64,000 bases of DNA, from assembly GCF_029893965.1 (NCBI RefSeq), contig NZ_JARXXP010000020.1, positions 1 through 64,000 of the forward strand, written 5' to 3'. How positions within the stretch are numbered: the stretch's first letter is position 1; every line of letters starts with the position of its first letter. Of the stretch, positions 7,274 to 15,448 are shown piece after piece. The notes under the pieces were generated by a model that was given only the letters and a program-made list of their open reading frames with translations, made no database searches and was not told the origin of the DNA. The DNA comes from Paenibacillus sp. PastM-3. Its GTDB lineage: Bacteria; Bacillota; Bacilli; Paenibacillales; Paenibacillaceae. The position numbers were made by a program, and so were the translations under genes.

Positions 7274-9871
7274 ATGCATAAACGAAGTAAGGCTTATGTT
7301 CTGTTATTACTCAGCACATTTGCCGTAAGCCAGTTCCCCGGATTTACGGGATCTGCAGCATATGCGGCCGCCGCCGGCACAGCAGCAGCCAAAACGACGG
7401 CTGCCGTAACCGAAATCTCAACGCTCGCCAAGCTGAGCCCGATAAATCTGGGAGCGTCCTTTAGCGTCAAGCTTAGCGATGCCCGGGTGTTCGCTCAGGA
7501 CAGCGGAAATATTTTAACGTATACCCTTACTTACACCAACAGCTCAAGCACCAGCGTCAATCTGGTCAATTACTTCTCCAAGGTTGTTACAACCGGGGGA
7601 AGCGTGATCAAGGGAACGGCTGTCTCCGCAGACAGCACGGTCAAAAAAATCGCCGGGAAAGAAACAAAGAGTATTACATACTACGCGAATATCGGCAAAG
7701 CCGTCAGCGTAAAAGGGCTCAAAATCAATATGTACGGCTGGAATTTCAGCGCAGCCAATTATGAGCAGCGGATCGGCACCTTTACCGTTCCTTCAAACTA
7801 TTCAGCCGCAGCGCTTCAGGGGGAGAGCAAGAAAACCGAGCTGGGCAGCGTTCCCGTCACTACTCAGGCCAGCTCGCTGCAAATCTACAAATATAACGGA
7901 AAAGTCTATGCCAAGGTTGGCTATAGCATTACGAATCTCGGTACCAGGGTGCTGAGCGATCCGGGATACAGCATGTATCTGAAGTCCTCCGGCGGTTCGG
8001 TATTTACACTTGCGCTGGATGAGAGCAGCTCTGAATACAAGATTCAGCCGCAGCAAAAAAAGACGCTGTATTTCATGACCGAAATCCCGGCCTACATGAA
8101 CACTTCCAAAATGGAGCTGCAGATTGCCAAGCTGGATGAAGGCCTCAAGCTGTACCTGCCGGTGGCCTCTTATTCATTGCCGACTCCGGTTACTGCTGAC
8201 TTCACAGTTGCTGCCGGTGCGATCAAAAAAGTATCCGTCGACAGCAATGTGGTTGATATGCAGCTGAAATCAGCGGCCGTCTATGCCGAGAATGAGAACG
8301 GAATCTGGACGTACCAGTTCCGGGTCAAAAATACAGGCAGCACAGCAGTGACTTTGCCTGCCTACGTGCTTTCGGTCAAATCAGCGGAAGGCTATACCTT
8401 CCCGGTCACGACTGACGCCTTCAACAGCCTTACGCTGAAGCCGCTGGAAGAAAAGCTGATCGAGCTTACCGCCAGCGTTCCGCTTGAGCTCGCCCAGGAT
8501 ACCCTGCAGCTTCAGGTCATACCGCCAGCCGCCGCAGATAATTCCGGCAAAATCATGCTGCCGGTAGCCTATTTCAAAATTCCATATAAGCTCGAGAGCA
8601 ACACTCACATCACCTCCGAGGCCAGTGTTATCAACAATTACGGGACGTTCGGCGTTACCCTGCAGTCTCTGGAGCGTCTGCCCTGGGGCGATGAGGACCT
8701 TGTCCAGGCCAAGCTAAGCATCCGGAACAGCACCTCCAAGACGATCACGCTGCCCAAGCTGACAGGTATTTTGAAGGCAGATTTGAATGATCTGACCTCC
8801 TCAACCCAGGTCGTTATTGACAATGACGTGTCCATCCTTGCGCCTGGTGAAAGTGCACAGCTTACCGTATTGGCCCATATTCCATACACGCTCGACTACA
8901 GCCAGACCAAGATCATTCTCCAGGAAACGTCCGGACAGTTCCTTTCTTTGAGCACAAGCGACGGGGCGGTAACCAGCCTCAGCCCGCTGGCGGCAGGTTC
9001 ATCATTCAAAATCACGGCAACCGGTAAAAAAGCGAGCATTCAGGAGCGGCTGACCACGGTGTATACCGGCAGCAGCTCGAAGACGGTATACACCGAAATA
9101 GAGATGAACAGCGAGGAATCCCGCCAGACGAACCTGGCCAGGCTGTATGCCTCCTTCCGGACGGCGGACGGGCAATATTTTGAAGCCGATGTTAATCAGT
9201 CTGAGCTGCCTACCGGCGCAGCCGGCAAAACACTGGTCACCTTCTCGGCGAATGTGCCATCCACAGTGGACACCTCTTCCCTCCAGCTCTATATCGGACA
9301 GGGCGTTGCGGGCGGCAAGCTTGCTGCAGCCGGAACGGAAGCTACCGGATACGTGAATACTGCCGCGCTGGCCTTGAACGTTACAACTGTAAGCTCGCAG
9401 ACGAATCTGAACAACGGAGTATCTATGTTCCCTTACGCTCTTACGATTACCAATTCTGCGGGCAGTTTGACTGCAGGAAATACCAATCTTACCTTGTCAT
9501 TCAATTATAACCTGACACAGGATTCCACTTACCAGACTGGTACATACGGCCATAAGCTGGTGCTGCACTTCATCGATCCTTATGGGCAATTCTATGAAAA
9601 GACGCTAACGCTCGGCACCGACCTGATTGTCGGCAGCAACAGCCTGTACACCACGACGATCAGCAGCACCCTTTTCAAGACCCTTAACGGCGGAAACTAC
9701 AGGCTGACTCTGTACGATGAATTCCAGGGCCAGCGGATTGAGCTGGGCAGCCAGGTTTACGACATTACCGTTACCCAGCCTGCTTCGGCAACAGACGATG
9801 ACAAGGACAAAGATACAGACAGCAGCACAAGCACTGGTACTAGCGATACTACAGCAGATAGCGCATCTTAA
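7274..9871 (+). CDS. Secreted multi-repeat beta-sandwich-type protein of unknown function
   Basis: I do not recognise a named family. An 865-residue protein with a signal peptide (hydrophobic YVLLLLSTFAVSQF, likely cleavage near SAAYAA). Residues ~50-690 appear to be about five degenerate units of 120-140 residues. Each has an alternating beta pattern, an Asn-rich start, a Leu-x-Pro or Pro-x-Gln turn and a closing motif like IPAYMNTSKMELQI, VPLELAQDTLQLQV, IPYTLDYSQTKIIL or VPSTVDTSSLQLYI. This is typical of CARDB/Ig-like adhesive or scaffold domains. A further domain and an acidic Ser/Thr/Asp tail (DDDKDKDTDSSTSTGTSDT) end the protein. No LPXTG or SLH motif is visible. The RBS GGGAGGG precedes the ATG. 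It lies 57 bp ahead of the MacA-like adaptor gene and is probably co-transcribed with the transporter, so it may be a cargo, receptor or extracellular partner of it. Confidence 0.85.
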   Translation: MHKRSKAYVLLLLSTFAVSQFPGFTGSAAYAAAAGTAAAKTTAAVTEISTLAKLSPINLGASFSVKLSDARVFAQDSGNILTYTLTYTNSSSTSVNLVNYFSKVVTTGGSVIKGTAVSADSTVKKIAGKETKSITYYANIGKAVSVKGLKINMYGWNFSAANYEQRIGTFTVPSNYSAAALQGESKKTELGSVPVTTQASSLQIYKYNGKVYAKVGYSITNLGTRVLSDPGYSMYLKSSGGSVFTLALDESSSEYKIQPQQKKTLYFMTEIPAYMNTSKMELQIAKLDEGLKLYLPVASYSLPTPVTADFTVAAGAIKKVSVDSNVVDMQLKSAAVYAENENGIWTYQFRVKNTGSTAVTLPAYVLSVKSAEGYTFPVTTDAFNSLTLKPLEEKLIELTASVPLELAQDTLQLQVIPPAAADNSGKIMLPVAYFKIPYKLESNTHITSEASVINNYGTFGVTLQSLERLPWGDEDLVQAKLSIRNSTSKTITLPKLTGILKADLNDLTSSTQVVIDNDVSILAPGESAQLTVLAHIPYTLDYSQTKIILQETSGQFLSLSTSDGAVTSLSPLAAGSSFKITATGKKASIQERLTTVYTGSSSKTVYTEIEMNSEESRQTNLARLYASFRTADGQYFEADVNQSELPTGAAGKTLVTFSANVPSTVDTSSLQLYIGQGVAGGKLAAAGTEATGYVNTAALALNVTTVSSQTNLNNGVSMFPYALTITNSAGSLTAGNTNLTLSFNYNLTQDSTYQTGTYGHKLVLHFIDPYGQFYEKTLTLGTDLIVGSNSLYTTTISSTLFKTLNGGNYRLTLYDEFQGQRIELGSQVYDITVTQPASATDDDKDKDTDSSTSTGTSDTTADSAS

Positions 9872-9928
9872 TATTTAGGCAGCCCTGCAATTTTTATATT
9901 CAATATTGAGCAAGATGGAGGCCCTTGA

Positions 9929-11407
9929 ATGAAGAAGAAAAAAGTGATTATCGCTTCAAGTATCGTAGTAGTGGCAATCGCAGGTGTCCTGGCTTATGTG
10001 CTGTGGCCGGATGCCGGCAAGGAGGCCAGTGCGGCTCCTCTGAATACCGCCATTGTGGCAAAAGGCAACATCCTTAACGGAGTGTCAGGTTCCGGCTCGA
10101 TCTCACCGATCAATACCGGCAGCATCCGGACCAAGGAAGCCGGGGAGGTCGATCAGGTTATGGTGGCTAAGGGCGATGTCGTTAAAAAAGGCGATGTGCT
10201 GATCACTTTTGTAGCCAGCGACATGAGCGACAAAATGAAAGAGGCCGAGAAATCATTGACCAGCCTGAAGACGGACCTTACGGACAAGCAGGAAAATTAC
10301 AAAACGCTGGCGATGAACAATGCTACGGAGGAAGAGCTGGCTTCTGCCAAAAAGGCGATCGAAAAAGTGGAAAGCGACATAGCCGGGCAGCAGGAATCCA
10401 TCGCCGACCTTGAGGAGGATATGCTTCCTCAAGGCCCGTTGACCGCTCCGATGGACGGCACGATTACAGCAGTCAACATTACGGACGGCGAACAGGCCCA
10501 AAACGGCTCGGAGCTGTTCACCATGACCGATTACGAAAACCTCAGCGTTACTGTTCAGGTGGACGAACTGGACATCCCGAATATTAAGCTTGACCAGTCT
10601 GCGACCATTACACTCGATGCCCTGGAGGACCAGGAGTTTGAAGGTAAAGTCATTGAGATCGCCAAAGAAGGCACCTCCTCCAACGGCGTCTCCCTCTTTG
10701 ATGTGACCGTAGGCCTGAATGAATCCGAAGGCGTACTGGTCGGGATGTCCGCCGAAGTGGCAATCACGATTGAAGAAAAGAACGATGTATTAACCGTACC
10801 GATCGAAGCCGTATCCGAGATGAACGGAAAATATTACGTTAATGTTCCAGTGACGGAAGGTGACGGCAGTGAAACCGGCGCAACAAGTGACACTGCTGGC
10901 GGGCAAATGCCTGGCGGCGATGTTCCTGCCGGCGGTGCAGCTGGCGGGCAAGCGCCTGACGGTGCGGCTCCTGCTGGCGGGGAAGCTTCTGCCGAAGGTG
11001 CAACTGGCGGGAAGGCTTCTGGCGGTGAAGGCCGCGGAGGCACCTTCCCGAGCGGGGCTCCAAGCGGCGGCTTCCCGGGCGGCGGTCAAATGGGCGGCAG
11101 AAGCAGCTCAAACACAGCTTCCGGCCAGAAGCGGGTTGAGGTCACAGTCGGCATACATGATGAGAGCAACATTGAAATCGTCAGCGGACTGTCCGAAGGC
11201 GATGAAGTGGTTATCCCGACCGTTATCAGCACAGGCAGCTCCACTAGTAGCGGACAGTCCCAGATGGGCGGCATGGGAGGTATGGGCGGTTTCAGTACAG
11301 GCGGTTTCAGTACAGGCGGCTTCAGCGGCGGCGGCTTTAGCGGCGGCACAGGCGGCCCGCCATCCGGCGGCGGCAGCGGCAGCGGCATGGGCGGTGGCCG
11401 TCAATGA
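9929..11407 (+). CDS. MacA/YknX-like membrane fusion (adaptor) protein with Gly-rich segments
   Basis: This is an adaptor of the HlyD/RND-MFP type that works with a MacB-like ABC transporter. An N-terminal membrane anchor (VIIASSIVVVAIAGVLAYVLW, residues ~6-26) is followed by a lipoyl-like half motif (GEVDQVMVAKGDVVKKGDVL) and a short alpha-helical hairpin (residues ~100-165). The second lipoyl half (GPLTAPMDGTITAVNI) and beta-barrel domains come next. Unusual features are a Gly/Ala/Pro-rich insertion around residues 315-390 and a Gly/Ser-rich C-terminus (GGFSTGGFSTGGFSGGGFSG). These are much more repetitive than in usual adaptors and may be flexible linkers through the cell wall. Its last 4 bp overlap the ATPase gene, so they form one operon. 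B. subtilis YknX is the nearest characterised analogue by architecture. Confidence 0.92.
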   Translation: MKKKKVIIASSIVVVAIAGVLAYVLWPDAGKEASAAPLNTAIVAKGNILNGVSGSGSISPINTGSIRTKEAGEVDQVMVAKGDVVKKGDVLITFVASDMSDKMKEAEKSLTSLKTDLTDKQENYKTLAMNNATEEELASAKKAIEKVESDIAGQQESIADLEEDMLPQGPLTAPMDGTITAVNITDGEQAQNGSELFTMTDYENLSVTVQVDELDIPNIKLDQSATITLDALEDQEFEGKVIEIAKEGTSSNGVSLFDVTVGLNESEGVLVGMSAEVAITIEEKNDVLTVPIEAVSEMNGKYYVNVPVTEGDGSETGATSDTAGGQMPGGDVPAGGAAGGQAPDGAAPAGGEASAEGATGGKASGGEGRGGTFPSGAPSGGFPGGGQMGGRSSSNTASGQKRVEVTVGIHDESNIEIVSGLSEGDEVVIPTVISTGSSTSSGQSQMGGMGGMGGFSTGGFSTGGFSGGGFSGGTGGPPSGGGSGSGMGGGRQ

Positions 11408-12099
11408 GTACGCAGCCGCTGATTAAGGTCGAGAACATGATTCACCGGTACGTCATGGCCGGTGAATCCATGACCATTCTCAAAGGCCTCAGTTTTACGA
11501 TTGAACACGGTGAATTCGTGGCGATTATCGGCCCTTCCGGCTCCGGCAAATCCACATTGATGAATATGCTGGGCTGCCTTGATATAGCCAACGAAGGCGA
11601 TTATTTGCTGGACGGGCAGGAAGTCCGTAAATTATCGGACAACAAACTGGCCCAGATCCGCAATGAAAAAATCGGCTTTATCTTTCAGAACTTTAACCTT
11701 CTGCCCAAGCTGTCGGCAGTAGAAAATGTAGAGCTCCCCCTCATCTACCGGGGGGTCTCCCACCGGGAACGCCGGGAGGTTGCCCGCAATGCACTGATCA
11801 GGGTCGGCCTTGAAGAACGGATCGACCACCGGCCCTCAGAGCTGTCGGGCGGCCAGCAGCAGCGTGTCGCCATTGCCCGCGCACTGGCCGGAACTCCGCC
11901 GATCCTGCTTGCAGATGAGCCGACCGGCGCCCTTGATTCCAGAACAGGCAAGGAAGTTCTCCAGATGATCAAAGAGCTGAATGAGCAGGGACACACCATC
12001 ATCCTCATCACGCATGACCTCGAAATTGCCGAACAGGCCAAACGGATCATCCGCATACAGGATGGCAGCCTCGTTGAAGATCGGAGGATTGCCAGATAA
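11404..12099 (+). CDS. MacB/YknY-type ABC transporter ATP-binding protein
   Basis: This cytoplasmic ATPase powers the MacB-type permease encoded next. The 231-residue chain is a typical LolD/MacB NBD. It shows Walker A GPSGSGKST, the Q-loop region FIFQNFNLLPKLSAVENVEL, signature LSGGQQQRVAIARAL, Walker B ILLADEPTGALDS and the H-loop LITHD. All catalytic residues are present. The start overlaps the adaptor stop by 4 bp (ATGA) and the stop overlaps the permease start by 1 bp, so translation is probably coupled. Confidence 0.97.
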   Translation: MSTQPLIKVENMIHRYVMAGESMTILKGLSFTIEHGEFVAIIGPSGSGKSTLMNMLGCLDIANEGDYLLDGQEVRKLSDNKLAQIRNEKIGFIFQNFNLLPKLSAVENVELPLIYRGVSHRERREVARNALIRVGLEERIDHRPSELSGGQQQRVAIARALAGTPPILLADEPTGALDSRTGKEVLQMIKELNEQGHTIILITHDLEIAEQAKRIIRIQDGSLVEDRRIAR

Positions 12100-13271
12100 T
12101 GATGCTGTATCAAAGTATGAAAATGGCCATTAAGAGCATCCTCAGCAGTAAAGTGAGAGCTTTTCTGACTATGCTTGGAATCATCATCGGGGTTTCATCC
12201 GTTATTGCGCTTGTTTCTGTCGGGCAGGGAACGACTTCGCAAATTACGGAATCGTTAAGCTCACTGGGGACTAACCAGCTGACAGTTAGCATTATGGGAC
12301 GAGGAGCAACCACCTCCCTGACCTACGAGGAGGCGCTTGCTCTTGGAGAGATTGAAGGTGTGGAGAATGTCTCTCCTGTCATCAGCGGCAATGTTACTGC
12401 CAAGCACGGAACCGAAAACGTCTCGGTATCGGTAGAAGGAATTACGCCCGCCTATGAGGATGTACAGAATTTCCATGTACAGTCCGGCCGCTTCCTGCTT
12501 GATATTGATACCGAGTACCGCCAGAAGGTCGCCTTAATCGGTTCGGACACGGCTGAGGATTTATTCGGCACTGACAGCCCGGTCGGTGAAAGAATACAGC
12601 TGAACGGGACGAGCTTTAAAATCGTCGGCCTGCTGGAGAGCAAGGGCAGCACCAGCGGCGGCTCCAGTGACGAGAAGATTCTGATTCCAATCTCCACTGC
12701 AGAACGGTTCCTACAGAGCAAAGGGGTTCGCTCCATTACCATTACCACGACCTCCAACGGGAACGTGGAGGAAGTCAAAACCAAGCTGGAGTCCACCCTG
12801 GACGCCAAATTCAGTTCAGCGGAGAATGCCTACTCTGTCTTTGATTCCCAGGAGATGCTTGAGACCGTTAACGAGACCAGTGCCACGCTTTCGCTCGCTC
12901 TGGGCGGGATTGCCGGTATCTCACTGTTTGTCGGCGGTATCGGCATCATGAACATTATGATTGTCTCCGTGAATGAGCGGACCCGTGAGATCGGTATCCG
13001 TAAAGCCATCGGCGCCAAGAAAATAAATATTCTCATGCAGTTCATGATCGAATCTGTCGTATTAAGCGGCTTAGGCGGCCTGATCGGTGTCGGCCTGGGT
13101 CTTGGAGCCAGCTGGGCGGTAGGCAATTATACCTCGATGAATGTAGCGACATCCTGGAACATGGTCCTGATCTCCTTCTCGTTCTCGCTGATCATCGGAA
13201 TCGTGTTCGGAATGATTCCTGCGAACAAAGCGGCAAGAATGCGCCCGATTTATGCGCTCCGCAACGATTAA
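12099..13271 (+). CDS. MacB/YknZ-type ABC transporter permease (FtsX family)
   Basis: This is a membrane subunit of a mechanotransmission-type ABC transporter. There are 390 residues: TM1 (AFLTMLGIIIGVSSVIALVSVG), a large extracytoplasmic MacB_PCD domain (residues ~43-255) and three C-terminal helices of the FtsX domain. RTREIGIRKAIGAKKINILMQF is the cytoplasmic coupling motif between TM2 and TM3. Such permeases move substrates outside the membrane rather than forming a classical channel. The cargo is unknown; candidates are peptides, lipids or the co-encoded secreted repeat protein. A terminator follows at 13291. Confidence 0.96.
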   Translation: MMLYQSMKMAIKSILSSKVRAFLTMLGIIIGVSSVIALVSVGQGTTSQITESLSSLGTNQLTVSIMGRGATTSLTYEEALALGEIEGVENVSPVISGNVTAKHGTENVSVSVEGITPAYEDVQNFHVQSGRFLLDIDTEYRQKVALIGSDTAEDLFGTDSPVGERIQLNGTSFKIVGLLESKGSTSGGSSDEKILIPISTAERFLQSKGVRSITITTTSNGNVEEVKTKLESTLDAKFSSAENAYSVFDSQEMLETVNETSATLSLALGGIAGISLFVGGIGIMNIMIVSVNERTREIGIRKAIGAKKINILMQFMIESVVLSGLGGLIGVGLGLGASWAVGNYTSMNVATSWNMVLISFSFSLIIGIVFGMIPANKAARMRPIYALRND

Positions 13272-13290
13272 CCCCGGCGAATGCTAACAT

Positions 13291-13330
13291 AATCCGTAAA
13301 GCCCCTGAACCTGGCTTTGCGGATTTTTTT
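13291..13330 (+). terminator. Rho-independent terminator of the repeat-protein/MacAB operon
   Basis: AATCCGTAAAGCC pairs with GGCTTTGCGGATT around an 8-9 nt loop and runs into TTTTTTT, 20 bp past the permease stop. Confidence 0.92.
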
Positions 13331-13741
13331 ATCTGCCTTAAGGAGTATCGTTTACAGAAAAGATGGGTAATAGGATTCAAGGGCCGGAATAGAAATAGTC
13401 TGTAGGGTTCAATACATAATTTAAAAATTTGTTGTAAGATTTGTTTATACGTTCCCCTTTGCCGGTTGTATGCAGTTCCGGAAACCCCGGAATTCCGCAT
13501 ATTTCCGGTTGTAAGACGTTATCGTAATACATATGCTGCCTGCAGACATTCCGCCCCATTTGGCAGTTGAAGCGGGCAATCTGACGGATGAGAAGAATCG
13601 TTAATCGTACGGAAGCTAAGCTTTCCTGTGACTTTTGAATGACCCCTCCTCCAGTCCCTGAAGGGCCTAGCTCCGCAGTGGAACAGCACCGCATGTTTTC
13701 TGTACACAGCAATGAGTTTTTAAGTTTGATGCGGGGAGAGG
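13331..13741. other. 411-bp intergenic region upstream of the diguanylate cyclase
   Basis: There is no credible gene; the open frame on the minus strand has no family features. A short palindrome is visible at 13476-13492 (TTCCGG-AAACC-CCGGAA), nested in ATGC...GCAT arms. The phrase CCGGTTGTA occurs twice close by (13462 and 13505). I see no c-di-GMP riboswitch signature. The region should hold the promoter of the downstream gene, but I could not fix it. Confidence 0.5.
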
Positions 13742-15352
13742 ATGACAGTGGCAGGTTTATCCAAGAATAACAACACACGCAGATTAATTATTGTATTTGC
13801 CGCTATCCCGGTGCTTCTGGTCGTTATCAGTACCGCTTCCCTGCTGTACTTGAATGCTACAATGAATAGGCTTTCAGATTCCCTGTACAGTGACGTATAC
13901 CAGAACTCGGAGCTGATTCTGAACGCTGACCGCGACCTTTACCAGGGTGCAGTCTCCCTTCATGCGGCAATGAGCCCGAACATTACAAGCGAGCAGCGCA
14001 GCCTGTTCGCCCAGGATTTTGAAGACAACAACTCCCAGATCCGGCAGCGCCTTACTATGGCCAGCTATAACATTAACAACCTGGACAATCCGTACAGCGG
14101 CATGAAGCAAAGCGAGCTTCTGCTGAGTGAATTAAAGGATAAGCTGGCAAGCTTCGAGAGCTCCATGGAGACCTGGAAGGACACAGGCCGTGATCTTATT
14201 TCCCGGCGGGTACAGAGCGACTGGAACCCGGACAGCTTTTCGGCCACTCTTATTAATACCCAGTTAACGGAGACGCGCAGCAGCCTGGACGAGGCAGAAA
14301 ACCTGATCGGCAATTACGCCCAGCAGATTACCCTGGAATTCCGCGAGAAAAAGAGCGCTCTCTTTGCCGTCTACTCCCTGTTCCTGTTCCTCCTCATCCT
14401 GGTCATTATTTACCTCTGCCGCCGGCTGATATCGCTGCAGAACCAGATGCTGGAGGAAAAATCGCTTTACCAGCTGATCGGTGAAACGATGTCGGATTTC
14501 ATTATTTTGACCGACCCAAACGGCCTGATCCTGTATGCTTCGCCTTCACATGCCGGCGTGCTTGGTTATGTTCCGGAGAAAGGCTCTCCGCTCACCAACT
14601 ATATCCGCGAGGCGGAGATATCCTGGGCCAAGCTGAAAAGCGCTGTACAAGGCAGTCCCCGCATCTCGGAGCTGCGCATGCGTTCCTCGGAAGGGCACTG
14701 GGTATGGCTGGAGACGAAGGTATCGCCAATCAGCGGGAGCAAGGTTTTCCCGGCCCAGTTCATGCTGATCTCCCGGGAAATTACGCAGCGCAAGCAATAT
14801 GAGGAACGGCTGCACAAGCTGGCCTTCTACGATCATCTGACGGCGATCCCCAACCGGGCGCATTTCAAGATGTATATGGAAAACCTGATCACCCAGCCGG
14901 AGGAGCGCAGACAGGAAATTGCGCTGGCACTGCTCGATTGCGACCGGTTCAAACAGCTGAACGACACCCTGGGCCATCTGGCCGGCGATGAGTTCCTGCA
15001 GCTGTTGTCCCGTGAGCTGCAGCAGACCGTCAAGGGGACCGGCCAAGCCTTCCGCATCGGCGGCGATGAATTTGCCGTAGTGCTGCACCGGTTCACCAGT
15101 CCCGAAATGCTGGATGAAATCCTGCAGAGGCTGCTGCAATTATTCAACAAGACATGGTCGGTGAACAACGGCTCCAGCTTCCACACTTCAGCCAGCATCG
15201 GGGTAGCCTTGTATCCGCAGCACGGCTCCAGTATTAACGAGCTGCTCCGCGCAGCCGATCTGGCGATGTACCGCTCCAAAAATCGTGGCGGAAATGAAGC
15301 CAGCCTGTACAATGAGCTGATCGACGAAGAAGTGTCAGATCAGACTAAATAG
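13742..15352 (+). CDS. Membrane-bound diguanylate cyclase with PAS and GGDEF domains
   Basis: The predicted reaction makes c-di-GMP from two GTP. Domains: TM1 (LIIVFAAIPVLLVVIST, residues ~14-36), an extracytoplasmic helical sensor (~37-203), TM2 (LFAVYSLFLFLLILVIIYLC), a PAS domain (~235-350, with WVWLETKVSPI) and GGDEF (~365-525). The active-site signature GGDEF is intact at residues 440-444 and FYDHLTAIPNR marks the domain start. The product-inhibition RxxD site, expected nine residues before GGDEF, reads KGTG, so feedback inhibition is probably lost. The ATG sits almost against the RBS GGGGAGAGG; the GTG two codons later is an alternative start. The signal sensed is unknown. Confidence 0.93.
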   Translation: MTVAGLSKNNNTRRLIIVFAAIPVLLVVISTASLLYLNATMNRLSDSLYSDVYQNSELILNADRDLYQGAVSLHAAMSPNITSEQRSLFAQDFEDNNSQIRQRLTMASYNINNLDNPYSGMKQSELLLSELKDKLASFESSMETWKDTGRDLISRRVQSDWNPDSFSATLINTQLTETRSSLDEAENLIGNYAQQITLEFREKKSALFAVYSLFLFLLILVIIYLCRRLISLQNQMLEEKSLYQLIGETMSDFIILTDPNGLILYASPSHAGVLGYVPEKGSPLTNYIREAEISWAKLKSAVQGSPRISELRMRSSEGHWVWLETKVSPISGSKVFPAQFMLISREITQRKQYEERLHKLAFYDHLTAIPNRAHFKMYMENLITQPEERRQEIALALLDCDRFKQLNDTLGHLAGDEFLQLLSRELQQTVKGTGQAFRIGGDEFAVVLHRFTSPEMLDEILQRLLQLFNKTWSVNNGSSFHTSASIGVALYPQHGSSINELLRAADLAMYRSKNRGGNEASLYNELIDEEVSDQTK

Positions 15353-15366
15353 AGCATCAGCGTATA

Positions 15367-15412
15367 CAAAAAAGGCGCCCCTCAAGCCGGAAACGGCAGG
15401 GACGCCTTTTTG
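15367..15412. terminator. Bidirectional terminator between the GGDEF gene and pullulanase
   Basis: A GGCG(C)CCCTC/GGGACGCC stem is flanked by an A-run on the left and a T-run on the right, so it can end both convergent genes. Confidence 0.88.
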
Positions 15413-15448
15413 TAAATAGCAGAAATGACTTACAGGCTGCTGAGTTCT

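Noticed and set aside
10790..11388. Pro/Arg/Ala-rich minus-strand frames in the adaptor gene
   Set aside because: Shadows caused by the GGC/GGT-rich glycine repeats of the adaptor.
13377..13778. 133-codon minus-strand frame upstream of the GGDEF gene
   Set aside because: No family features, overlaps the cyclase start and has no RBS that I trust.
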